Assembly: GCA_005116945.1 (NCBI GenBank)
Contig: SWDH01000045.1
Span: 20,184 to 71,738, forward strand
Length of the DNA stretch: 51,555 nt
From: Nitrospira sp.
Lineage (GTDB): Bacteria > Nitrospirota > Nitrospiria > Nitrospirales > Nitrospiraceae
Reading direction: 5' to 3'
The notes under the pieces were generated by a model that saw only the letters and a list, made by a program, of their open reading frames with translations, made no database searches and was not told where the DNA came from. This document shows positions 33,660 through 41,840 of this stretch, piece by piece. The translations under genes and the position numbers were made by a program. Position 1 is the first letter of the stretch. Every line of letters starts with the position of its first letter.

Positions 33660-35027
33660 ATGATCGATCACGCGCAACTTGAACGCTACGTCACAGCCAG
33701 CCGACCCCGCTTTGAAGACCTGCTGGGCCAGATGGTGGAAATTCCTTCGATCAGCATGGATCCGGCTAGAGCCCCCGACATCCGTCGCATGGCGGAATTT
33801 GCACGGCAGCTCCTCACCGACTTCGGGGCCGACGTTCGGATTGTAGAGACCGGTGGCTATCCAATCGTGTCAGCTGGATGGATGACCGGAATCCAGCATC
33901 CGACAGTCACCATCTACAATCATATGGATGTGCAACCGGCGCAGGAGCCGGAATGGAAGCAGGAGCCTTTTGCATTCAAGAACGAGAACGGGTTGTACAA
34001 AGGCCGTGGCGCGACGGACGACAAGGGCCCGGCGCTGTCGGCCTTGTTCGGCGCACGCTATGCCATCGAGCAAGGAGTGCCGATCAATGTTCGGTTTCTC
34101 TGGGAGCTGGAAGAGGAAATCGGCAGCCCGAACTTTGCGGCTGGGCTCAAGAGCCAATCGGCAATTCCTCGACCGGATTCAGTCGTCGTGTCGGATACGA
34201 TCTGGCTTGCGAAAGGAAAGCCTGCCATGCCCTATGGTCTGCGCGGTCTGCTGGGCGCGCGCCTCACGCTACGTACGGGAACGAAAGATGCCCATTCCGG
34301 CGTGACGGGCGGCGCGGCGCGGAATCCGCTCGCGGAGTTGATGGAGGTGGCGTACGCCTGTGTTGACGCCAAGAGCGGCAAGGTGAAGATTCCCGGGTTT
34401 TATCAGGATGTAGTCGAACCGACGAAAGCCGAGATCAAGAGCTTTCTCGCGTCAGGCTTTCAGGTCAAAAGCTTCAAGCAGGCCTATGGATTTCAGACGT
34501 TGCGGACGAACGATTCCGCCGACATCATGCGTCGGATCTGGGCCGCGCCGACGTTCGAGGTGCATGGGTTGACCGGCGGCTATCATGGGCCAGGGGTGAA
34601 GACTATCGTGCCGGGCCATGGTGAACTCAAAGTGAGCATGCGGTTGGTGCCGAATCAGACTCCTGAGAAGGCCTTTGCGTTGCTCAAGAAACATGTCGCC
34701 AAGCTGAATCCGCACGTAAAAGTCGAGCGGGAAGGGATGCTCCATCCGTTCAAAGGGCTGTTCGAGGGACCTTATGTCGAGGCGGTGAAGCGGGCGGCGA
34801 AGGCCGGGTTCGGGAAAGAACCGGCGTTCATCCGCGAAGGTGGATCGATCGGCGCTGTCGTCACGATGCAGAAGGCCTGGAAGGTGCCGATTCTGTTCAT
34901 GGGCCTGAGTCTGCCTGAGCACGGCTACCACGCGCCGAACGAATATTTCGACTGGGGCCAGGCTTCAGGTGGTATGAAAGCCTTCGCGCATTATTTTGCG
35001 GAGGTGGCGAAGATGGGAAAGAGGTGA
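33660..35027 (+). CDS. M20 family dipeptidase
   Basis: A 455-residue zinc dipeptidase similar to the carnosinase/CPG2-type M20 group. Metal motifs are IYNHMDVQPA (His-x-Asp), GRGATDDKGPALS (bridging Asp), LWELEEEIGSP (Glu-Glu) and LPEHGYHAPNEYFDW with the last His. The lid domain contains the substrate segment GGYHGPGVKTIVPGHGELKV. ATG 33660 has GGAG 9 nt upstream and the preceding in-frame codons fall inside the divergent gene, so the longer frame is rejected. It probably trims short peptides in the cytosol. Repeat B copy B2 begins 2 nt after the stop. Confidence 0.93.
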   Translation: MIDHAQLERYVTASRPRFEDLLGQMVEIPSISMDPARAPDIRRMAEFARQLLTDFGADVRIVETGGYPIVSAGWMTGIQHPTVTIYNHMDVQPAQEPEWKQEPFAFKNENGLYKGRGATDDKGPALSALFGARYAIEQGVPINVRFLWELEEEIGSPNFAAGLKSQSAIPRPDSVVVSDTIWLAKGKPAMPYGLRGLLGARLTLRTGTKDAHSGVTGGAARNPLAELMEVAYACVDAKSGKVKIPGFYQDVVEPTKAEIKSFLASGFQVKSFKQAYGFQTLRTNDSADIMRRIWAAPTFEVHGLTGGYHGPGVKTIVPGHGELKVSMRLVPNQTPEKAFALLKKHVAKLNPHVKVEREGMLHPFKGLFEGPYVEAVKRAAKAGFGKEPAFIREGGSIGAVVTMQKAWKVPILFMGLSLPEHGYHAPNEYFDWGQASGGMKAFAHYFAEVAKMGKR

Positions 35028-35028
35028 G

Positions 35029-35120
35029 GGAGTGGCCAGGTGCCCTTCTTGCTCGCAGAACGCGCACATTCAGAAAGTGCTCGTTCGATGCGCGCAGTAA
35101 AGGGCAGCCTTGGCCACTCC
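35029..35120 (+). repeat. Structured repeat B, copy B2
   Basis: Outer arms ggagtggcca and tggccactcc (10-bp perfect) with a second stem tgccctt/aagggca. The conserved core inside is ttgctcgcagaacgcgcac, loop, gtgctcgttcgatgcgcgca. It starts 2 nt after the dipeptidase stop codon. Confidence 0.75.
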
Positions 35121-35419
35121 TCTAAAGAGAAGTATGGGGAATCGGAAGGCCCTCGCCAGGGCTAATGGCACGTCTCGGCGTGCCAGTGGGTGGGCGGGTG
35201 AGACAATTGCGCGCAGCGGAAGATCAATCAGTTCCCATCTCTAAAGATTTTATAAGTGTCGCTCATGGAAATGATTCGGCAGGGCACCCTCTGCGTGGGT
35301 TTGGTTTGAGCCCTGTAGGTATCGGGAGCTTGTCTGGCGGGGTCAACCCTCCGCAGCGTGGTCTCTGGCATGCCGCGTGACTACTGCCGCACGGCCGTGC
35401 TTGGCTGTGTAGGCGGTCG
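35121..35419 (+). repeat. Intergenic stretch with a partial repeat B (3' half)
   Basis: No gene is seen in these 300 bp. At about 35198-35224 gcgcgcagcggaagatcaat is almost identical to the right half of copy B3 (gcgcgcagtggaagatcaat), but no left half precedes it. Confidence 0.55.
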
Positions 35420-35800
35420 CTATAAGCGGTGGGCGCCGTCAAGTTTTCCAAGATTCCGATCGAAGGTGCCCAGCGGCAGATGCCCGGCCTTGCGGGCGAT
35501 TTCCAGAACGAGACAATCGGAGAAGCCCAACGAGGGCCGTGCGCGGAAATGTGTCAACGCCAAGGCCGCGACATCGGCATCCTGAAGCGTTAAGTCTTTG
35601 TGATGCAACATGAGTGCGACTGCGTTGGCGATCTGCGCAGGAGAGCGCTGATACACCGCGTCGAGCACCCATAGGGTTTCCGCCAGCACGAGGGTCGAGA
35701 CCCACGCCCCTTTTGCCACAAACGTCTCCGCTGCAATGGTCTGGCGCGCATCGTCACGCACCAGCAGCCGCACCAATACATTGGTATCAACGGCGTGCAT
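35420..35800 (-). CDS. vapC: PIN-domain toxin (VapC-type)
   Basis: A 126-residue PIN-domain ribonuclease. The acidic metal site is visible as AVDTNVLVRLLVRDD (first Asp), STLVLAETLWVL (Glu), GFSDCLVLEIARKAG (Asp) and LGTFDRNLGKLDG (last Asp). VapC toxins cut tRNA or rRNA when freed from their antitoxin. It overlaps the upstream AbrB-type antitoxin gene by 14 nt, as usual for these modules, and is last in the operon. The start at 35800 gives the standard N-terminus. The module is bracketed by pieces of repeat B. Confidence 0.93.
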   Translation of the reverse strand: MHAVDTNVLVRLLVRDDARQTIAAETFVAKGAWVSTLVLAETLWVLDAVYQRSPAQIANAVALMLHHKDLTLQDADVAALALTHFRARPSLGFSDCLVLEIARKAGHLPLGTFDRNLGKLDGAHRL

Positions 35801-36050
35801 ATTTCTGACGGATGTGTTTTCTGATGCCGTCCTTCAGGCTGGTCGAGGCTGTTCGCTTGGGGGTGCCATCGGGAAACAGCGCGTCATGCACATCTGCCAG
35901 GGTGTGCTGTCCGGCTTTTCGCACAATCACCTCGTCGTTCTTCTCGTCCCATTCGAGGACTGATCCTGGCCCGACCCCGAGTTTCCTGCGAATCTCGGAA
36001 GGGACGGAAATCTGGCCCTGCGCTGTGAGTCTGGAATGTGCGAGCGGCAT
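35787..36050 (-). CDS. vapB: AbrB/SpoVT-type antitoxin (VapB)
   Basis: An 87-residue antitoxin. Residues about 6-50 are a swapped-hairpin AbrB DNA-binding domain (SRLTAQGQISVPSEIRRKLG, then VGPGSVLEWD), and the C-terminal part (TASTSLKDGIRKHIRQKY) should wrap the toxin. It binds its own promoter: a perfect 7-bp inverted repeat spans the -10 box directly ahead of the gene. The ATG is 6 nt after the -10 box with no ribosome binding site, so the mRNA is predicted leaderless. This is a natural point for control of toxin-antitoxin synthesis. Confidence 0.91.
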   Translation of the reverse strand: MPLAHSRLTAQGQISVPSEIRRKLGVGPGSVLEWDEKNDEVIVRKAGQHTLADVHDALFPDGTPKRTASTSLKDGIRKHIRQKYARR

Positions 36051-36056
36051 GAATGA

Positions 36057-36085
36057 ACATTACCACGGTAATGCACCGAAGTCAA
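36057..36085 (-). promoter_or_regulatory. vapBC promoter with overlapping operator palindrome
   Basis: Minus strand TTGACT (36080-36085), 17 bp, TAATGT (36057-36062). The palindrome CATTACC-2 bp-GGTAATG (36058-36073) covers the -10 box and is the probable VapB operator. Confidence 0.72.
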
Positions 36086-36146
36086 TGATACGATGGGGAG
36101 TCGATGGTACAGGAAATGATGCAGTTCGATCAAAATGGAGCGACGT

Positions 36147-36194
36147 ATGAGAATTTTTATCGCCGCGTGCCTTCTGTGCTCAGTCGGACCGTAA
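36147..36194 (+). other. 15-codon hydrophobic mini-ORF (broken signal peptide or leader)
   Basis: ATG with GGAG about 7 nt ahead encodes MRIFIAACLLCSVGP, then a stop. It looks like the beginning of a secretion signal cut off by a stop codon, possibly the remnant of an exported protein gene lost when the repeats arrived. No continuation was found in other frames. Confidence 0.3.
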
Positions 36195-36227
36195 TTTATA
36201 CAGGATAACTCGTCAAGCGGAGGGGAT

Positions 36228-36262
36228 AGGGAGCAGCCAGGTGCCCTTCTTGCTCGCAGAAC
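36228..36262 (+). repeat. Partial repeat B (5' half, B2-like)
   Basis: gccaggtgcccttcttgctc and the next cgcagaac match the left half of copy B2, then break off seven bases before copy B3. Confidence 0.65.
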
Positions 36263-36268
36263 AGAGGA

Positions 36269-36365
36269 GGGGTGGAGACTAATGATCTTCTGTGCTCGCG
36301 CAACGCGCGGCCTAAGGAGGCCCTCGTTGGACGCGCGCAGTGGAAGATCAATCAGCCCCCACCCC
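36269..36365 (+). repeat. Structured repeat B, copy B3
   Basis: Outer arms ggggtgg and ccacccc, second stem tgatcttc/gaagatca. The conserved core inside is tgctcgcgcaacgcgc, hairpin ggcctaaggaggcc, ctcgttggacgcgcgcag. Together with copy B2 it shows arms of different sequence but preserved pairing. The 200 bp from here to 36570 hold no gene. Confidence 0.72.
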
Positions 36366-36570
36366 TGATAGATAAAGCATTCGAGGATCTGGAGGCCGTA
36401 CTCGAGGGACGAGGGCAGGTTGCTACGGATGGTTGTGGAGAGTATCGACGTGATTACTGCGAGTGTAGCGCGGGCCTTGCGGTAAAGAGTGGGGACTGCG
36501 TCGATTAATCCCTCAGCAGTCCGAAGCAGGGATCAGGCTTTACGGGGATGCGGGACCTCGAAAAAGATAG

Positions 36571-37461
36571 TCATGTTGTACCGGGGAGTCTTATCTGATT
36601 TTCCGAGTATTCATAGGTCTGACAAAATTCAGCAAATAAATTCCCAGTTCTATTAACGCCATTTATGTTTTCAACATAACAGTATTGCGGAGCTGAAGAG
36701 GAGCGCATAATCCAGTCCGTGGAAAATAGCACTCCGCTGACGTGACCATTATCTTTTTCCAGGAAAAAGATTGTCGAGATTGACTCGGTTTCTGATTTAT
36801 CAATCTTCGGTTTAAAGTGATATCCCGACTCCCTGTACTCTGGGTCTTTGGAGTCAAAAACGTCATACATATCTCCAGTGCCATACAGAGCACGGAAAAT
36901 TTCTGGCAGCGAACTGTTGAAAATTCCAAGTTGCAGATTTAGTCCGTTAAGCGCAATAAGAAAAGATTCATCTTGCCCACACACACCTTTTTCAATCCAC
37001 CGTAGGTGTTGTCGTTTCTTTTCTGAAAGAATCTGTGTGCATCGTAAGACGCTTTTGTCATGGTGTACATCGTGAAACTCTCCATCAGAGATCGTTTCGG
37101 TAACACTGTTAGGCTTCAATGGATCGCCGCCAGTCGGTAAGGAACACTCAATCCATATTCTTTTTCCTTCCAAAATTAGGCACAGGTCGGGTCTCTTGTC
37201 ATTTATGCTAGGTTCAAGATGATAGCCTTTCTCCAAAAGTGTAGCCCCAAGCATCAGTTCCCAAGTTAGAGAGTAAAATTTGTCGTCATCCGCCAGTAGC
37301 TGATGTTGGAAGTCTGGGGAAGCAAAGGGGTGATAGGTGCGCCAATATCTCTCCATATGTTCGAGATAGTCAGAAGCCCCAGAACCAGGTTTCGCATTCT
37401 CCAGGAGTTCTTGGAAGCGTTTACCAAAGGTGGCGACGACATGGGTATCAAAGAGAGTCAT
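36571..37461 (-). CDS. AT-rich orphan protein, possible PD-(D/E)xK-like fold
   Basis: A 296-residue soluble protein, visibly richer in A+T than its neighbours, which suggests recent acquisition. No family is recognised. Near residues 90-110 the stretch KRPDLCLILEGKRIWIECS has the PD...(10-12 residues)...E-x-x pattern of a restriction-endonuclease fold, but the usual Lys is Ser here, so an active nuclease is uncertain. The rest has alternating strands and helices (ESFLIALNGLNLQLGI, ESISTIFFLEKDNGHVSGV). ATG 37461 is preferred to an upstream pair of Met codons, but none has a ribosome binding site. It stands alone between repeat B3 and the aat remnant. Confidence 0.7.
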   Translation of the reverse strand: MTLFDTHVVATFGKRFQELLENAKPGSGASDYLEHMERYWRTYHPFASPDFQHQLLADDDKFYSLTWELMLGATLLEKGYHLEPSINDKRPDLCLILEGKRIWIECSLPTGGDPLKPNSVTETISDGEFHDVHHDKSVLRCTQILSEKKRQHLRWIEKGVCGQDESFLIALNGLNLQLGIFNSSLPEIFRALYGTGDMYDVFDSKDPEYRESGYHFKPKIDKSETESISTIFFLEKDNGHVSGVLFSTDWIMRSSSAPQYCYVENINGVNRTGNLFAEFCQTYEYSENQIRLPGTT

Positions 37462-37547
37462 ATTTAAAAACCATGATAATTTAGATATCGAGTTACATAA
37501 CATCACTGAGTTGCCCTCAACAGCTATCGGCTCACGACTTAGAGCAT

Positions 37548-37670
37548 GGAATGTCGAACTGCCCGCGCCCGCGTCGATCAGAGAGGGCGAGTGCCTCGGT
37601 CAAATGATCGAGAAAGTCGTGGCGAGGAATTTCTTCGGCGCCGAGCGTTTCGTGTCATCTTGGGCGTCGC
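37548..37670 (-). pseudogene. Decayed duplicate of the aat 3' end
   Basis: Read on the minus strand this encodes TLGAEEIPRHDFLDHLTEAL and then ALSDRRGRGQFDIP, which aligns with the last 37 residues of the intact aat gene ([34 protein letters not shown]) at 39068. A stop codon lies just ahead of the matching part and the rest of the gene is missing. Nucleotide identity has drifted mainly at third positions. That suggests an old paralogue or ancestral duplicate under past selection rather than a fresh copy. Confidence 0.75.
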
Positions 37671-37751
37671 AATGGATGATGGCGATGGGTCTGTGGATCT
37701 ACTGTGACTGTAGCGTCAGCGTTGGGGTGAAGAGAGAGCGGTACATCCGAC

Positions 37752-38246
37752 TCAGCAGCCTTTGAACTTCAGTGCCATGCACTGTTGCGTGAGCCGCTTG
37801 GCTTCTGTAATCTGTTCGGGAGTCATGCGCCCGGCGACATCGTTTCGATTTTCCTCGGCTTGTTTCTGCTCATCACCCTTCATGTGAACTGCTGCGAGGC
37901 TCACCCACAAATATGCCCGCACATAGTCTTGCGGGACGCCCAGGCCTGCGAAATATAGTTCCGCGAGGTTGTTCTGTGCGAGCGCATTCCCCTGCGCCGC
38001 GGCTTTCTCGTACCACTGACGCGCTTGCGCATAATCCTGCGGCACGCCTTGTCCTTTGGCATACAGTTCCCCGAGATTGTACTGTGCCTCAGCATTCCCT
38101 TGGGCTGCAAGCGATTGGAATGTTTTCAACGCAGTCGCGTGATCACCGGGTGGATTTGCCGCAGTCGTATCTTTGAGTGGTCCTGCCCACGCCGTACCAA
38201 CAGTCAGCAGGAGCCCAATACCTACAGAAAGAACTATTCGTGTCAT
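37752..38246 (-). CDS. Sel1-repeat exported protein A
   Basis: A 164-residue protein with a signal peptide (MTRIVLSVGIGLLLTVGTAW, cut near AWAG). Two Sel1-like repeats follow (AQYNLGELYAKGQGVPQDYA; AQNNLAELYFAGLGVPQDYV) and a C-terminal helix. It ends in a short Lys/Cys tail (CMALKFKGC) shared with the neighbouring paralogue. Such proteins scaffold periplasmic interactions. ATG 38246 is decided by AGGAGG 8 nt ahead; the 36 codons of open frame before it are not used. The tandem paralogue lies 165 bp upstream. Confidence 0.85.
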   Translation of the reverse strand: MTRIVLSVGIGLLLTVGTAWAGPLKDTTAANPPGDHATALKTFQSLAAQGNAEAQYNLGELYAKGQGVPQDYAQARQWYEKAAAQGNALAQNNLAELYFAGLGVPQDYVRAYLWVSLAAVHMKGDEQKQAEENRNDVAGRMTPEQITEAKRLTQQCMALKFKGC

Positions 38247-38411
38247 TGAGAATTCCTCCTGAGAGATCGTCCAAACTCTTAGAGTGTGCCCCAGTTTGAA
38301 GAGAAGTTCAAGGTGCCTGGATAGGCTCAGTGGCAGCTTGTGGAGGGATGGCATGGGCTGGTCGCTACGGCGAGCGGGTTACGGAAAAAGTGGGATTTCG
38401 ACGGACCACAT

Positions 38412-38984
38412 TCAGCAGTCCTTGAACTTCCGTGTCCGACATTGACTCGTCAGTCGTTTCGCTTCTGAAATCTGCGCGGAAGTCATGTCACCTGCGATCT
38501 CATCTCGATTTTCTGTTGCGACGTCCTTTTGCAGGTCATCCGTCGAGAGGGATGCCGCGATGTTGTACCACATGTATGCCCGCACAGAGTCCTGCTTCAC
38601 GCCATGTCCGAATTCATAGAGCGCTCCAAGGTTGTTTTGAGCACCAGCGTGCCCCTGCATAGCGGCTTGCTCATACCAGCGCTTTGCTGTCGGGAAATTC
38701 TGAGGGACGCCTTTCTCGAAGTCATACAGCATCCCAAGGTTATATTGCGCGTCCGCGTGACCCTGTGCTGCGGCTTTCTCGAACCACCCCCGCGCTTTTG
38801 TGTAATCCTTCGGCACACCCCGCCCGTCGTAATACAGCAACCCGAGGTTGGTCTGCGCTTCCGCGACACCCTGGGCTGCCTTTTTTTGCAGGTCTGCTGT
38901 TGAGGTGTCGCTTGGAGGAGAAGCCTGTGCCTGCCCAGAGGAGAGAACAAGTGTAGCCAGGAGAATTATGACTAGGCCGCGCAT
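38412..38984 (-). CDS. Sel1-repeat exported protein B
   Basis: A 190-residue paralogue of protein A. The signal peptide is MRGLVIILLATLVLSSGQAQ. Three Sel1-like repeats follow (AQTNLGLLYYDGRGVPKDYT; AQYNLGMLYDFEKGVPQNFP; AQNNLGALYEFGHGVKQDSV). The end, AKRLTSQCRTRKFKDC, has the same two-Cys tail as protein A, where a disulphide is possible. The two genes probably arose by tandem duplication; B has one repeat more. No enzymatic motif is present. Confidence 0.86.
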   Translation of the reverse strand: MRGLVIILLATLVLSSGQAQASPPSDTSTADLQKKAAQGVAEAQTNLGLLYYDGRGVPKDYTKARGWFEKAAAQGHADAQYNLGMLYDFEKGVPQNFPTAKRWYEQAAMQGHAGAQNNLGALYEFGHGVKQDSVRAYMWYNIAASLSTDDLQKDVATENRDEIAGDMTSAQISEAKRLTSQCRTRKFKDC

Positions 38985-39067
38985 GGTGGCGCAGTATGGC
39001 GTGGAGGGTAGAGAGCGTCAAGGCGAGCAGCAACACACGATTATTACCGAGCTATGAACTCACTACT

Positions 39068-39715
39068 TCATCCTGGAATGTCGAATTGCCAGCGTCCACG
39101 CTGTTCAGGCAGAGTGAGCGCTGTGGCGAGGTGATCGAGAAATTCCCGGCGTGAAATCTCTTCTGCCCCGAGCGCCATTACATGGGGTGAGGATTGCTGG
39201 CAGTCCATCAGGCGGAATCCCCAGGCCTGTAGCTGACGTACAAGAGATACCAAACCAACTTTCGAGGCGTCAGGGACACGGGTGAACATCGATTCTGCGA
39301 AGAAGGCGCCGCCCAGCGCCACGCCGTAGAGTCCGCCCGCCAACTTTCCATCCTGCCAGGTTTCAACGGAGTGGGCATAGCCTTGTTTGTGTAAGAGCGT
39401 GTAGGCATCAAGCATCTCTGCCGTGATCCAGGTGCCGCCGTCTGGATATTGCGGCCTGGGTCCTGCGCATTGCTGCATCACGTCGCGAAAGCAGGTGTCG
39501 AGTGTGACGCTGAATAGGCCAGGACGAAGACTCTTCTTGAGGCTTCGAGAGATATGGAGTTTGTCGGGAAAGAGGACGGTTCTAGGATCGGGGGACCACC
39601 ACAGGATGGGCTGGTCGTCGTCGTACCAGGGAAAGATGCCATGTCGGTAGGCTTCGAGCAATCGCTCGGGGCTCAGGTCGCCTCCGACGGCGAGCAGGCC
39701 CTCAGGGGTGGACAC
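39068..39715 (-). CDS. aat: Leucyl/phenylalanyl-tRNA-protein transferase
   Basis: Adds Leu or Phe from aminoacyl-tRNA to proteins with N-terminal Lys or Arg and so marks them for ClpS/ClpAP. The frame from GTG 39715 gives 215 residues with the family blocks [55 protein letters not shown] and [22 protein letters not shown]. About 18 in-frame codons upstream ([17 protein letters not shown]) also look like the family N-terminus, yet contain no ATG, GTG or TTG. The true start may therefore be a rare codon such as CTG just after the upstream gene's stop. The upstream gene ends 57 nt before the GTG. Confidence 0.93.
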   Translation of the reverse strand: MSTPEGLLAVGGDLSPERLLEAYRHGIFPWYDDDQPILWWSPDPRTVLFPDKLHISRSLKKSLRPGLFSVTLDTCFRDVMQQCAGPRPQYPDGGTWITAEMLDAYTLLHKQGYAHSVETWQDGKLAGGLYGVALGGAFFAESMFTRVPDASKVGLVSLVRQLQAWGFRLMDCQQSSPHVMALGAEEISRREFLDHLATALTLPEQRGRWQFDIPG

Positions 39716-39771
39716 ATCAACGGGAGGGAAGCGCAGATCAGACGGGTTTGCGCTGAGCCTGAACAGGACGA

Positions 39772-41484
39772 TTATCCCTTCTTTTCATCAGCCTGAGCTA
39801 GGATCGGCTGGAAGATGGGATCTGCGTCCAGTACCGCTTTCAACGATTCTGCTCCGACGAAGAAATTCCAGATGTCCGGAGTCTGCCCGGGAATTTCGGC
39901 AAACCATCGTTTGGCCTCTGTCAGTCGCTCCAAGAGTGCCCGATTATCCCGGTCAGGTGTGAACAACAAACTGTAGGCTTTGGTGTATTCGGCCATGAAT
40001 TTATCGAGCGGCAGATCGGCAAGCGCGAGTGCTTCGTCAGCATTCTGATAGGCAGTCCGAATGTCTGAGTCGTCAAGGATGCGGTTCCAGGCCACTTTGT
40101 TGATACGGGACCAGGCGAGTTGGAGCAGGGCTTCGGCTCTACCGGCCTTTTGTTCAGTCGGAATAGCCTTGACCAAGGAGTGATGGGTTTCGATCGAGGG
40201 TTCTTGATCGTTATTCCAGCGCAAGGCCACGCCTAACCGAAATCGATTATCGAGTTGGTCTGGCCGCACAGCGGCCAGTGTTTGCATGGCTGAGAGCATG
40301 CGGTACAGGTAATCGGCCGTCGTCGGTTTGTCGAACCCGCCCATTTCCATTCCCAGTGATAGGTCCATGCGTGTCGATTGAGCATAAATATTCCAGAAAT
40401 GCTCGTTCACGACCAGGAACAATGCCGGATCATTCACCATGAGCTTGTGGAATGGGTAAGCCTCGCGTAGGACCATGGCATAGAGATGTCGGCTCAGCAC
40501 CGTGAGGGCCTCGGCCTGATGAGGGTCGACGATGAGCACGCGGTTCAGCATGGCCACGCGGTCGCGCAGTTCAGGAAACATGGCCGCGCGCGCGACCGCC
40601 GCGGTCAAAATCCCAGGGCTGTCAGTCGGTCCCCACCAGATGAGTGACTCAGATAGGGCATGGCTGGTTTCTGTGACGAACGGGATCTGTTCCTGCTTGC
40701 CGCTTCCGAAGATGACGCCGCTGGTGACGGGAAGGTTCACGACCGCCTGGTCGCCCGCGAAGCCGTATTTTTTCAGCCCGGAGAGGACCACCCACTGAGT
40801 GGTCACTTCTTTCAGCGCGCGCCTGGTTCGCTTAATCGTTGTGGTCCACTTGACCGACCCGGCAGCATAGGTCACTGGAGCGGTGAGAGGATCCTGGTAG
40901 CTGATGGACAATTTTACCAAGGTCGTCGGCACTGCGACGACCGGGCCATTCGGTCGAAGGCGGAACGACGCTGACGGAAGCCGTGTGCTGCCGGCAACAT
41001 GAACACGGAATCCGGTTCCCGGTGGGCTCAGCCCCAGTGAGTCTGTTATGAAGGCTGAGGCGGGATAGCGCTTCACGTCCTCGCTGAAAAAAATCAGTTC
41101 GCCATTACTAGGCCACAAGATTTCCATACCGACATCAGTCCGGATGACGGTAGGGGCGTGGGCGTTCTGGAGGCGCTGCCGGCAGGAATCGTAGACGGGG
41201 TCGGAGTCAGCCGGATAGCGCGTGATGCCATGGGGGGCCGCGGCCACAAGGGAATATTGGCAGGCGAAGTCGAGTTGGCCGACGGCCACCGCATTCCCTG
41301 CGCCCATCGCTTCGGCGTATCGTCGAGCCGTCGCTTCAGCAGCGGTGATGGAGTGTTTCGATTTTTTTGCAGCGGCTGATGCCGAGGGGGCTTCGATGAG
41401 AAGCAGCATCGTCACGATAAACAGGGCTCCGGCAATGAGCAGGCCTCTGAACGAGCCGCGGGAGAAAATCTGTACATGCATCAT
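39772..41484 (-). CDS. Hypothetical exported protein with TPR-like C-terminal half
   Basis: A 570-residue protein. A membrane or signal segment at about residues 13-32 ([20 protein letters not shown]) leads to an Ala/Lys-rich stretch. Residues about 40-250 are beta-rich ([20 protein letters not shown] and neighbours). The C-terminal half is helical, and segments such as [20 protein letters not shown] and [20 protein letters not shown] resemble TPR solenoids. No catalytic motif is recognised. The ATG at 41484 is chosen because GGAGGA lies 11 nt ahead and the signal begins soon after. It precedes aat and may be co-transcribed with it, since the intact aat frame opens at its stop codon. Confidence 0.68.
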   Translation of the reverse strand: MMHVQIFSRGSFRGLLIAGALFIVTMLLLIEAPSASAAAKKSKHSITAAEATARRYAEAMGAGNAVAVGQLDFACQYSLVAAAPHGITRYPADSDPVYDSCRQRLQNAHAPTVIRTDVGMEILWPSNGELIFFSEDVKRYPASAFITDSLGLSPPGTGFRVHVAGSTRLPSASFRLRPNGPVVAVPTTLVKLSISYQDPLTAPVTYAAGSVKWTTTIKRTRRALKEVTTQWVVLSGLKKYGFAGDQAVVNLPVTSGVIFGSGKQEQIPFVTETSHALSESLIWWGPTDSPGILTAAVARAAMFPELRDRVAMLNRVLIVDPHQAEALTVLSRHLYAMVLREAYPFHKLMVNDPALFLVVNEHFWNIYAQSTRMDLSLGMEMGGFDKPTTADYLYRMLSAMQTLAAVRPDQLDNRFRLGVALRWNNDQEPSIETHHSLVKAIPTEQKAGRAEALLQLAWSRINKVAWNRILDDSDIRTAYQNADEALALADLPLDKFMAEYTKAYSLLFTPDRDNRALLERLTEAKRWFAEIPGQTPDIWNFFVGAESLKAVLDADPIFQPILAQADEKKG

Positions 41485-41565
41485 ATCTGGCGGACTCCTC
41501 CAATCAGGGAGAGAACAAATAAGCCGACACTGTACCACGCTGCTTTATGGACCTGAAATAGGCTA

Positions 41566-41691
41566 GCAGGCTGTTGATAAAGTCCGCCAGCATCGTTCTC
41601 GCCTCGCTCAGAGGCTCAACGTACGGCACAGCGTACGATTCGCTTCTTCGCTCGCTGCGGCCTTGCTGGATGGCCTTTCTGAACAGCCTGC
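41566..41691 (+). repeat. Dispersed repeat A, copy 5 (MITE-like)
   Basis: A 126-bp copy with ends gcaggctgtt and aacagcctgc and the same interior order, including a cgtacggcacagcgtacg palindrome in which the arms differ from the other copies. The 150 bp that follow hold no gene, only repeat C. Confidence 0.83.
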
Positions 41692-41765
41692 AGGACATTG
41701 AGCTTCCATCGATGATCTCGGGCGTGGTGTCGTTTCGGGCATCGTCATTCACTTTGTCAACAAAC

Positions 41766-41813
41766 GGCTAGGAGTCTGTCCGAGTAATTCTTCGTTGCGA
41801 GGCGGACAAGTTG
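41766..41813 (+). repeat. Dispersed repeat C, copy 2
   Basis: ggctaggagtctgtccgag followed by ttcgttgcgaggc; GTCCG and CGGAC can pair across it. Matches the copy at 11579-11620. Confidence 0.45.
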
Positions 41814-41840
41814 CCGGAGAATCGTTTGCTGTTTTTCTGG

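Noticed and set aside
29901..36365. Repeat B as integron attC sites
   Set aside because: The folded core and variable arms recall attC, and ctcgttcga resembles part of one, but the GTTRRRY/RYYYAAC core sites and an integrase are missing, and neighbouring genes are not promoterless cassettes.
37430..37765. 111-codon plus frame
   Set aside because: It runs antisense to the aat relic, whose minus-strand reading matches a known protein.
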